Shown here in pieces: positions 53,484 to 64,000 of a stretch of 64,000 bases of DNA. The position numbers and the translations under genes are program-made. The stretch spans positions 12,308,911 through 12,372,910 of the forward strand of contig NC_059297.1 of NCBI RefSeq assembly GCF_017591435.1, written 5' to 3'. Position 1 is the first letter of the stretch. Every line of letters begins with the position of its first letter. This DNA comes from Portunus trituberculatus. Lineage: Eukaryota > Arthropoda > Malacostraca > Decapoda > Portunidae. The notes below the pieces were generated by a model, which searched no databases, was not told the DNA's origin, and was given only the letters and a program-made list of their open reading frames with translations.

Positions 53484-55788
53484 ATGGAGAGAGTTACTGG
53501 TCTTTTCACCCCACCAGTGGAGGGTGAGGATGCGAGTGTGAGCCGGCGAGACTCACCACGTGGGTATGATGAGTCGGTAGCCGCGCGTGGGGTCAGGGAG
53601 GACGCATTTACTACGTGTCATGATAACGCACGTGGCGGTCCCAGAGAAGGTGACGTGGGACATATTAGCCCTGGCAGGAGTATTGGAAGCAGGGAAGGCT
53701 CCCGACGATCTAGTCCAGCAAGCAGTATTGCTGATAGTGTCCAGTCAGCTGCCAGACTGGAGGAACTGCGATTGAAGCTGGAAATGAGGAAAATGGAGAT
53801 AGAAGCAGAAGAGAGGCGAGAGTTGAAGAGATTAGCTGCGGAAGAGAGACGAGAGTCAAACAGACTAGCTGCGGAGGAGAAACGAGAAATTAAGAGGCTA
53901 GAGAGGCGGAAGAAAGACGAGAACTTCAGAGACTAGCAGCAGAGCAGGAGGCTAGAGAGGTGGAAGAGAGGGCTAGAGAGGCGGAAGAAAGACGAGAAAT
54001 TCAGAGACTAGCAGCAGAGAAGGGGGCTAGAGAGATGGAGATGATGAGATTGGAGATGGAGAGAGAAAGGGCAGATAAAGATAGAGAGTTGGAGTGGGAG
54101 AGAACTCGCCATGCAATAAGTACGCCTGGAGTTGTTGGTAGTGTAGGAGGAGGAGGAGAACAGAGTGTTGAGCGTACTTTAGTTCAAAGTCTCCAGCTAG
54201 TCCCCTGAATTTGATAAGGCTAAGGTGGCTGAATGGTTTGTCCGCTTCGAGAGGAAAGCCAAGGAGTTTGCTTGGTCTCGAGAGAGATGGGTAGGCTTGG
54301 TCGGGAATAAACTCAAGGGAAAAGCCTTGAAAGTTTATGATAAAATGTCAGCTGATGATCTGGATGATTATGAGGAGTTTAAGGCTGACATTTTGCGGGC
54401 ATATGAGCTGCGACCAGAAGCCTATCGCTTGCAATTCAGAGGAAAGAGGAAGCGAGCAAGTGACTCCTACCTCGAGTGTGCTCGTTCACTGGAGCAAGTG
54501 TTTGAGAGGTGGATTGCAAGCGAGGGTGTTGACTCTCTCGAGGCCCTGAAGGAGTTAGTAGTTATGGAGCAGTTCATCGACATTGCTGATAAGGAGCTGG
54601 TACCTCTGTTGAGGGAGAAGAGGTTTAGGACTTTGAAGGAGGCTGCTACATGGGCTGATGATTATGTGTTGGCCCACCGTCCTGTGCAGCAGCCTGGGAG
54701 TTGGAGTCGTAAGGAAGGTGGTCCTAAGGGAGGCCCAGGGAGTGGTGGCAGTTCTTCCTCGGGCTCTCCAGGCCATTTTAGGCGATATACTGGATTCGGC
54801 AGTAAGATGGGTTTGGGAAAGCCCCAGGCCCCCACCCCTCCTTCTTCTGCGAAGGATGGGACGGCGGGGAAGGCGGCCCCTAGAACGCCCAAGTATGATT
54901 ACCAGCCTACGTGCTATCACTGCCGAGGGAAAGGGCATTTTAAGTTCAATTGCCCAAAATTAGTAACAGCTGAAACTCCAAAGTCCTCGCAGAAACCAGT
55001 TGCCTTGTTGGTGTGGCCAGATAAAGTTTGTGGTGATGAGTTGACTGCTCCTTCAGGCTTTAGAAGTGAGAAGGCACGGCGTGTGCCTGAGTTGTGTTTG
55101 GAGGAGGGAGAGCAGGTTGGCCCGCCTGTCCCTCCCCCTGTTGCCTCGCCCGCTGTTGTTAAGGATAGTGAGCTTGACTGGTGCCGTCCTTTCCTGTGTG
55201 GAGGCACTGTTGAGATTGATGGCACAAAGTATCCCGTCACCGTACTGCGTGATACGGGTGCACAGCAGTCAGTGTGCCGAAATGTCACTGGTAGGAAGGT
55301 GACATCTAGCAAGGCAGTGTTGTGTCGTGGACTTAACACTGTGGAGGAGTTCGTGACGGCTGAGGTGACGCTGTCATGTCCTCTTGTCACTGCTACGGCT
55401 CAGGTAGCAGTGGCAGACGAACTGCCAGTCGCAGGAGTGGACTTCCTGCTTGGGAATGATTTGGCTGGTGGTCGTGTATGGATCCCAACCTCTGATGAGG
55501 ATGAGGTTGCTGAAGAGTCTGGGCCAGTGGTGCAAGACTCTGTGAACGTTATTACCCGCTCTCAGGCCCACCGGGCTGAGAGAGAGCCTGTTACTACCCA
55601 GGAGGCTGCTAGCAGCCAGGTGGGATTGACTCCAGATGGGAGTAGCAGTGCTGATGTGGTGGAGCCAGTGTTGGGCTCACCATTGAGTTCAGGTGTAGAG
55701 GCTGACGGTGACGGCGTAGAGTCACTTGTTAATGCACCGGACTCGGCTTTGGAGTTGTTGCTGAGAGTGAGGACGGAGTGTTGGGTGT
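53484..55788 (+). pseudogene. LTR-element gag-protease
   Basis: ATG at 53484 in good context (GCACCATGG). The N-terminal Ser/Gly-rich leader is followed by a long charged coiled coil with imperfect repeats (RLAAEERRESNRLAAEEKRE, 53800-54110), shifted in frame near 53930 and 54205. The frame from 54225 holds the capsid-like domain (WFVRFERKAKEFAWSRERWV, AYRLQFRGKRKRASDSYLEC), a zinc knuckle CYHCRGKGHFKFNCPK (54910-54957), and an aspartic protease with VTVLRDTGAQQSVCRN (DTGA, about 55250) and GVDFLLGNDLAGG. It ends at 55788-55790, about 300 codons before the integrase core. No RT follows the protease here. Confidence 0.85.
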
Positions 55789-55790
55789 AG

Positions 55791-57400
55791 CTGAGTTGTT
55801 TGATGGTTATCCTCACTCTGCAGAGCACTCCGGAGGGAGCACTCGTGCTGAGTTGCTTCCTGGTGTGGAGGCTGGGGTCTCTGATGTTCAGCACAGGCCC
55901 CAGCATAAGTCAAGCAGTTTGTTGGAAGTTGGCGCCCAGGGTGGGGAGACTTCCAGTTCTGCGGGGGAGTTGGAAGTTTCTCCCCCTGTGGAGCATCGTG
56001 GAGGCAGGGAGCGAGCTGTTCCCTTGCCTGGTGACTGCCTGGCTGGTGGTGATGATCCTTCTGAGGACTCACCGGATCACAGGGCAAGAGTGGAGCAGCC
56101 TGGGCCAGCTCTCCGTCCTCGATGCCGTGTGGGACGTAGGGTTGCAGCGTTGCCTCAACCCCATGACCCTATAGTCCCCCTTTCTCTTACCCAGCTAGAG
56201 CCTGCAGAGCTCATTCGTAAGCAGCAGGAGGACCCAGCGTTGGCCTCCTTCTTTGCTCGAGTGGGTGAGGGAAGTGAGGAGTTGGAGGGCAGGGAGGAGT
56301 TTGTTTTGCATCAAGGGGTGTTATGTCGTAGATGGCAGGAGAGTGACGGTGGTGAACTACTGCAAGTAGTTGTGCCACAGAAGCTGTGTGAGGCACTTGT
56401 GCTGTTGGCACATGAGGGGCCCATGGCCTGCATCGCAATTCTTGGTGGCCCAGCATGTCTGGAGAAGTAGCCACGATTCTTAAGTGCTGCCACACTTGTT
56501 AAGTGGTGGGCAAGCCTAATCAGACACCCCCTGTGGCGCCACTCCACCCTATCCCTGCTGTTGATCCTCCCTTCACGAGGGTTTTGATTGATATAGTAGG
56601 TCCTCTGCCTACTACCAGGGCTGGTCACAAGTATTTGTTGACCATAATGGATGTTACCACGCGGTACCCTGAAGCAATTCCCCTGAGAAGCACTCACTCT
56701 AAGGTGGTGCTGAAGGCTTTGTTAACCTTCTTTACACACTTTGGATTGCCAGCAGAACTGCAGTCCGATCAGATCAACTTTACTTCTAAGTTGTTTAAAG
56801 ATACGTTGACTGCGTTAAGGATCAAGAATATTGTTTCCAGTGCTTATCATCCGCAGTCTCAGGGAGCCCTGGAGACATCATCAAACTCTCAAGACCATGC
56901 TCAAGAGTTTCTGCATGGAGAGATAAGGATTGGGACGAGGGTGTCCCTTTGTCTTATTTGCGGTGAGAGAAGCGCCCACTGAGTCCTTGGGTTTCTCACC
57001 CAATCAGTTAGTGTTTGGACACCGAGTGCGTGGACCGCTCGACGTAGTTCGGGAGGCTTGGTGTCAGCCGTCGCCTGAGCGCCCTGTCTCACTGCTTAAG
57101 AGCATTATGAGCAGTCGAGAGAGATTGGCCAAGGCATTAGAGGTGGCGCAGGCCCACCTGTGTAAGGCCCAGCAGAGTATGAAGGGGTATTATGACCGAA
57201 GGGCCGAGTATCGGAGTTTTGCCCCTGGAGATGAAGTGCTCGTGCTGTTACCACTTCAGGACCAGCCGCTTGCTGCCCGCTATAGTGGCCCCTATATTAT
57301 AGAGAAGAAGGTAGGTGACCTCGACTACCTGGTGGTCACTCCTGACCGGCGCAAGAGGGCTCAGCTGTGTCACGTTAACATGCTAAAGCCCTATTTTCGT
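55791..57400 (+). pseudogene. LTR-element integrase (directly after protease)
   Basis: Frame 55778-56470 leads in with PAELIRKQQEDPALASFFAR (typical of the pre-integrase linker) and LHQGVLCRRW. The HHCC zinc part is disrupted near 56440-56510. Frame 56503-56982 holds the core: Asp in RVLIDIVGPLPTTRAG (56590), Asp in GLPAELQSDQINFTSKL (56767), Glu in YHPQSQGALETSS (56872), with the D-to-E spacing of about 35 residues. The Gly-to-Ala in the usual QGxxER region and a shift near 56950 follow. Frame 56930-57877 carries the C-terminal domain: EYRSFAPGDEVLVLLPLQDQ, ARYSGPYIIEKKVGDLDYLV and RAQLCHVNMLKPYF (GPY/F-type module). It inserts cDNA into the genome. Confidence 0.88.
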
Positions 57401-57479
57401 TCTACTAGCCAGAAGGGCTCTTTTAGTTCTGCCTTGCAAGAGGCATCTTCAGTTTTATTTTTCTGCCGGGAGGGAGAGG

Positions 57480-57815
57480 TTCCAGAAGTTATTGGTCCTG
57501 AACCTGTTGTTTCTACAGGGCAGTGGGAACGGAATAGCCTCCATCTCTTGAAAGAGAAGGTTGAACATTTAGGGGATCAGCAAGATGAGTTGCTTCGGCG
57601 GCTGAGGAAGTACTCTTCAGTGTTTAGCAGTGTCCCGGGCAGGACACAGTTGATAAAACACGATATTGATGTTGGGAACGAAAAGCCTGTCAAATGGCCC
57701 CCATACCGAGTGAGCCCAGGAGTGCAATGTCATAGTAAGATATATAAAAGGAGCAGAGAACATTGTGGCCGATTGTCTGTCCCGGGGCCATTCCCTTTAA
57801 TCAGTTCCATGCCTT
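57480..57815 (+). pseudogene. RT start fused to RNase H end (internal deletion)
   Basis: In the same frame as the integrase C-terminus: QQDELLRRLRKYSSVFSSVP, then HDIDVGNEKPVKWPPYRVSP, the characteristic opening of a Ty3/gypsy reverse transcriptase. At about 57722 the match stops. In the next frame, KGAENIVADCLSRGHSL (57750-57799) is the characteristic end of an RNase H domain. Nearly all of RT and RNase H, including the YxDD site, is missing. This shows both that RT-RH lay downstream of integrase and that this copy is non-autonomous. Confidence 0.85.
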
Positions 57816-57854
57816 TTAAAAAAAATTTTGTAAATGTTTTGTTTCCAAAATTTT

Positions 57855-57872
57855 TTCTTTTAAGGGAGGGCG
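57855..57872 (+). other. Polypurine tract of the LTR element
   Basis: TTTTAAGGGAGGGCG lies immediately before the 3' LTR TGTGATGGG. Plus-strand primer site by position. Confidence 0.75.
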
Positions 57873-60139
<2,267 letters not shown>

Positions 60140-61275
60140 TATCTCAAAAACTCAATTCCTCCATCTATCAACTCAGTACAATCTTCCAGATAACTATTTC
60201 CTCTTCTTCAATGACACCCAGCTCTCCTCCTCTTCTACATTAAATATCCTTGGTATGTTCTTTACTCATAATCTAAACTGGAAGCTTCACATCTCATGTC
60301 TTGCTAAAACAGCTTCTATGAAGTTAGGCATTCTGAGGTTTCTCCAACAATTTTTCTCATCCCTCCAACTGCTAACTCTGTACAAGGCTCTTATCCGTTC
60401 TTGTATGGAGTACTCTTCGCATGTTTATGGGGGGAGGGGGCAGTTTCACTCACACAGTTTTATTAGATAGGGTGGAATCAAAAGTTTTTCATCTCATCAA
60501 CTCCCTTTTTCTGACTGACTGTCTTCAGCCTCTTTCTCACCACCAGAATCTTACATCTGTCGCTATCTTCTACCTCTCTTTTCATGTTTTTTTGTTTTTT
60601 TTTTTATGCAAGAGGAAACTTGCCAAGGGCAAGAAAAAAAAAGGGCCCACTTAAACTGCAAGTTTCCTACAAGATTGAAAAAGGATTTAGCCAGAAGACG
60701 GGCGGCAGGAAGTTTCAGAGTTTACCAGGGAAAGGTATGGAGGATTGAGAGTATTGGTTAGTTAACTCTTGCATTAGAGAGCTGGACAGAATAGGGATGA
60801 GAGGAAGAAGGAAGCCTTGTGCAACAAAAGATAGAAAGAGATCCAACATTTTGGTAGTGAAAAAGAGGCTGAAGACAGTCAGTCAGAGGAGGGGAGTTGA
60901 TGAGACGAAAAGCTTTTGATTCCACCCTATCTAATAAACGGCTCTACTGATCTTGCTAGCTGCATGCCTCCCCTCCTCTTGCAACATCACTGCACAAAGC
61001 TTTCTTTCTCCTCTCACTCCCTATTCCATCCAACTCTCTTATGCAAGAGTTAAACAGTACTTTCAATTATTCATACCTTTCTCTGGTAAACTCTGGAACT
61101 CCCTGTTTGTTTCTGTATTTCCAACTTCCTATGACTTGACTTCTTTTAAGAGGGAGGTTTCAAGACAGTTGTCCCTGACCTTTGGTTAACTCTTTTGTTC
61201 TTTAAGGAAACAGGCAATCAAGTAGGCCTTTTTTTTCCCTTTGGCTGGCTTCCCCTCTTGCATAAAAAGAAAAAA
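60140..61275 (+). pseudogene. LINE RT C-terminal fragment with inverted self-insertion
   Basis: Plus-strand pieces: STLNILGM then FTHNLNWKLHISCLAKTASM, KLGILRFLQQFFSSLQLLTL, YKALIRSCMEYSSHVYGG, and, in the next frame, DRVESKVFHLINSLFLTDCL. After an interruption: LSPLTPYSIQLSYARVKQYF, QLFIPFSGKLWNSLFVSVFP and FKREVSRQLSL, stop at 61189. These are the C-terminal RT motifs of a CR1/Jockey-group LINE (SCMEYSSHVYG, LWNSLPxxVFP). The 3' end near 61262 reads CCCTCTTGCATAAAAAG. At about 60582-60945 a minus-strand copy of the same LINE region and 3' end interrupts it. Confidence 0.82.
60582..60945 (-). mobile_element. Inverted copy of the same LINE 3' region
   Basis: The reverse complement begins TATTAGATAGGGTGGAATCA, matching plus-strand 60463 onward, and ends with the family 3' end (GGCAAGTTTCCTCTTGCATA plus T/A-rich tail near 60600). 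A 5'-truncated insertion of a sister element in opposite orientation. Confidence 0.8.
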
Positions 61276-61745
61276 TAAAGTTTGAGGACCTACTGACTTC
61301 AGTCTCAATTTATTTGGGGACCAACTGACTTGGGTGTCAATTGGCTTGAGTCTGAATTGCCATGATTATCATCTGTCCAGAGTGTCAATTGAATTGTGGA
61401 CCAGATTACCTGAGCACCAATTGCTTAAGCTTGCGTCCCACACATCATGATGAGAGGCGAACGCCAGACATTCATACAACAGCTGTGGGATGAGCACATG
61501 GTATTACTAAGATCACAATGAGCATAGGACGACATTTAAGAGTATACCGTGTTGCTATCAATCATTTTATACAATTCCAGTATGACACCAACACGATGGC
61601 TACACGACTCGCACGATAAAGATGAGATGTCACACAAAGGTACATCAATGACAATACAGTATTCAACGACAACAGACAACCATTGGACGACACCTGAACA
61701 AATTGTACAAATGCCATCTAACAGACATGAGTGCAACATGACTTT

Positions 61746-61751
<6 letters not shown>
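61276..61751. other. Unassigned stretch
   Basis: 61290-61440 has loosely repeated phrases (GACCAACTGACTTG, GTCAATTGGCTTGAG, GTCAATTGAATTG). No coding sequence. Confidence 0.4.

Positions 61752-61823
<72 letters not shown>
61752..61823. repeat. (CT)n microsatellite
   Basis: About 72 bases of CT repeat. Confidence 0.98.
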
Positions 61824-61825
<2 letters not shown>

Positions 61826-61834
61826 GGGTGGTGA

Positions 61835-62355
61835 TCTCTTTCGAGCTAGGGCACAGTGTATGGATGTGAATGCAAGGAACTACAGGTGGTCTGAGTTCCA
61901 CAACAAAGTGTGCCAGATGTGTGACATAGGGAGGACGAGACAATGAAGCATGTCATGTTGGAGTGTGAGAAGTATGAGAGAGACAGGCATGAGATGATGC
62001 AAGTGATTTTGAGTGAATTAGGGCATAATAGGGATGAAAGAGTGGAGAAGACAGGAAGGGAATGGATGGTGTTGCTGCTGGGACTGTGTAGAGACGAGTG
62101 AAAGGATTATGGAGGCTGTGAAGGAGTATCTAGAGATAATGTGGCGAGCGAGGTGTAGGGATGATTAGCCAATAGAATACTGCTCTTTTTTTTTTTTTTA
62201 CTTGTTCTTTTTTCTTTTTCTTTTTTTTCTTTTTTTTTGTCCTCTACAGGAGCTGCCGATCCAAAGGCCTGCTGGCTCCGGAGTCCGGAGCGATCCCGAG
62301 CCACCTGTAGCATCAAGATCAAGATCAAGGCGAGAAGGGGGCGTAAGATCAAGAT
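61835..62355 (+). pseudogene. LINE C-terminal zinc-motif region and 3' UTR
   Basis: LFRARAQCMDVNARNYRWSE and CQMCDIG, then, after a one-base shift near 61930, EDETMKHVMLECEKYERDRH. The C-x2-C...H-x4-C arrangement is the usual C-terminal zinc motif of arthropod LINE polyproteins. The frame ends near 62099. A T-rich stretch (62187-62240), a GC-rich block and AAGATCAAGATCAAG repeats (62311-62360) follow and look like the 3' end. It may belong to the same family as the relic at 1-1716, but no overlap allows a test here. Confidence 0.6.
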
Positions 62356-62617
62356 CAAGTTTAAAGTGTTTTTTTTTTTTCTTGTTTTGAATGAATTATT
62401 TGCTCTGAGTAAAGTGAGTCAGTTAGCACCACCACCACCAACAACTTTGTTTCTTCACGTGACTTTGCGCTGAGGGAAGCAGCAGTTGTTTGCTGCTGCT
62501 TGATGTGTTGAAGGTAAGAGAGACGTGTCATGCTGGTCATTGGTGTTTGTTTGGTGTTGAGAGGTGAAGGAACGATAGACGTAGACAGGACACATGACAC
62601 ATCTTTTGGACATACTT

Positions 62618-63490
62618 TCCCAACTGGGCAATGGACACAGCAGTCATCAGACTGAGAATTGGCCTCACCTACCTCAACGCCCACCTGCACAGTCTCGGCA
62701 TGTCCGATTCTCTCCAACTGCCCCTGTTGCCCTACATAGCGTGACACCCCAGAACACCTGCTACTGCACTTCCCTCGTCACCACTCACACAGTGTGGCCA
62801 TCTTCCACTCACTATCTGGGTAAATTTGCAGTTTCAACCAATATACCATATCTGATATTTCTTTTTCCATATGTCTAACAAGCTTGAGGAAGAGGGGTTT
62901 TTGGGTAAGAAAAAAAAAATGGAAATAAAAAACAACATTTGGACTAAAATATAGGGAAATTTTCCTAGAACTCATGAAATTGCCTGGATATAGTGAACAC
63001 CAGACCCCTAACCTAAGCTAATGACTGACAGATTGCTATAGCGCCTACACAATATTAATAACAAGCACATGAACACACTCAGTACCCTCTGACTGACTGC
63101 TGTGGAAGGATCAATAGCTAAAATTGAGGTAAATCTTAGAAATTCTGTCCAAGTTATTATTCATTTCCGATCAGCTAAAATGAGGTAAGAAATGCTTGTA
63201 GAAGTGTGATCTAGACTGTGAGAATGTGTATAGTTGTGTGGTTTATTGGTTGAAATTGCAATAATTCCACTATCTGCTCTTCAACCACACAGGCCAACAC
63301 TGACTGACCTCCTGGGCAGCTCCACAAATTCCAATCTGGCTTTCAAGACTCTCAATTTCACTAGGACCGTCTTACAAAAAATGAACCAGCTCCACCACAT
63401 CTAAGCTGAACACATAACCACTGCATACGGCACCTTTGGGCTCACTAGAGGCTGTAACGCACAGCCTGCACAGCCCCAACAAAACATCAA
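62618..63490 (+). pseudogene. LINE C-terminal fragment in two blocks
   Basis: Block 1 (62618-62850): NWAMDTAVIRLRIGLTYLNA, HLHSLGMSDS and, after a shift, RDTPEHLLLHFPRHHSHSVA, matching the zinc-motif region after RNase H in some LINEs (LRxGxTxLNxHLxxLG). Block 2 (63285-63400): PTLTDLLGSSTNSNLAFKTL and VLQKMNQLHHI-stop, the usual C-terminal end. 430 bp of unrelated sequence lies between them, probably a later insertion. An A-rich CAACAAAACATCAAGAAGAA at 63476 may be the tail. Confidence 0.6.
62851..63284. other. Unassigned insert between LINE blocks
   Basis: A-rich run at 62910-62930. No coding sequence. Confidence 0.4.
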
Positions 63491-63730
63491 GAAGAAGAAC
63501 GATAGACGTCAGTGTTGCAGGTGTTTGATGTGAAAGGTGAGGTGTGAGTGTTTCTGGTGTTGTTAACTAGTTTGGTATTAAAAGCAGTGGTGTGGGTATT
63601 GTTGGTAATGTTTGAAGGTCTTGATGTTGAGTGGAACGAAATCTTAAGAGATGAGCAGGAGTTTTACTTGTTATTGTTTCATGGGACTTGTTTGTCTAGA
63701 CTACTCACACTGTGTTATGGTCATCATTTG

Positions 63731-63736
<6 letters not shown>

Positions 63737-63794
<58 letters not shown>
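63737..63794. repeat. (GT)n microsatellite at a LINE tail
   Basis: About 58 bases of GT. On the minus strand it directly follows the LINE end AGGTAAATACAC. Confidence 0.98.
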
Positions 63795-63796
<2 letters not shown>

Positions 63797-64000
63797 TTAC
63801 CTAGTTGTATTGTACAGGGTTCAAGTGTGGCTCATTGTGTCCTGTCTCCATGTCTCCATTTATCCAATTTTTCCTTAAAGTTATGCACATTATGTGCTGT
63901 AACAACTTCATTACTCAATGCATTCCACTTCTCCACTGTTTTGTGTGAAAAACTGTATTTTCCAATATCCTTCACATACTGCCTCATCCTGATCTTTACA
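63795..64000 (-). pseudogene. LINE 3' end (minus), continuing beyond the window
   Basis: The minus strand reads MRQYVKDIGKYSFSHKTVEK, WNALSNEVVTAHNVHNFKEK and LDKWRHGDRTQ, the C-terminal end of a CR1-like LINE ORF2 (FSxxxVxxWNxLxxEVVxA). A stop follows, then the tail TACAACTAGGTAAATACACA passes straight into (CA)n. The ending matches that of the fragment at 41061-41655 (AGGTAAATACACACC). Confidence 0.82.

Overview
This looks like gene-poor, transposon-saturated nuclear DNA from an arthropod, most likely a decapod crustacean. The signs are long dinucleotide microsatellites next to LINE tails, a degenerate TTAGG-type tract, tRNA-derived SINEs, several DIRS retroelements, and PIF/Harbinger elements with MADF partner genes. 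I found no convincing host gene. Almost every coding stretch belongs to a mobile element, and most are broken by frameshifts, stops or later insertions. The organism call is inference. Layout, left half: 1-1716 is a minus-strand LINE (coiled-coil ORF and endonuclease). 1726-5530 is a DNA element with ~175-bp terminal inverted repeats; its gene looks like a PIN/FEN (XPG-like) nuclease with a C-terminal cysteine-rich CXC tail, not an ordinary DDE transposase. 5531-7600 is Harbinger element 1. 8890-9430 is a pogo/Tigger remnant, then a foldback element (9437-9722) and a MITE (9767-10447). 10950-15021 is DIRS-1 (minus). 15290-18280 is Harbinger element 2, in which the + strand MADF gene and the - strand transposase interlock exon by exon. 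18779-21690 is DIRS-2 (minus), followed by a Mutator-like fragment and the last exons of a Harbinger-type Myb/SANT partner gene (23632-24342). Layout, middle: Tigger A (24422-25668) carries a SINE. A piggyBac element bounded by TTAA (25681-30556) is split by Tigger B (26177-28075), which itself holds a 394-bp tandem duplication and a Harbinger-type MITE. DIRS-3 (minus) fills 30960-35159. After a tRNA-Val-like SINE comes a rearranged Harbinger locus (36940-42110) with an inverted duplication. A 1.4-kb P-element-like transposon with an exact 8-bp target duplication and only a THAP exon lies at 42724-44120. Layout, right half: Tigger E (45078-46532) with a nested MITE abuts a Ty3/gypsy-type LTR element (46540-59468) whose integrase precedes the start of its reverse transcriptase, the unusual Gmr1-like order; most of RT-RNase H is deleted. 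A 6.2-kb I-like LINE (46751-52966) sits inside its 5' LTR with a 14-bp target duplication. The rest (59633-64000) holds 3' ends of four LINEs. The insertions are layered: Tigger E is older than the LTR element, which is older than the I-like LINE; piggyBac is older than Tigger B, which is older than the MITE. Functionally the window is an archive of separate mobilisation systems: target-primed reverse transcription (LINEs, with SINEs as likely passengers), tyrosine recombinase (DIRS), integrase (LTR element), DDE transposases (Harbinger, Tigger, piggyBac, MULE), THAP/P, and the PIN-nuclease element, whose mechanism is unclear.
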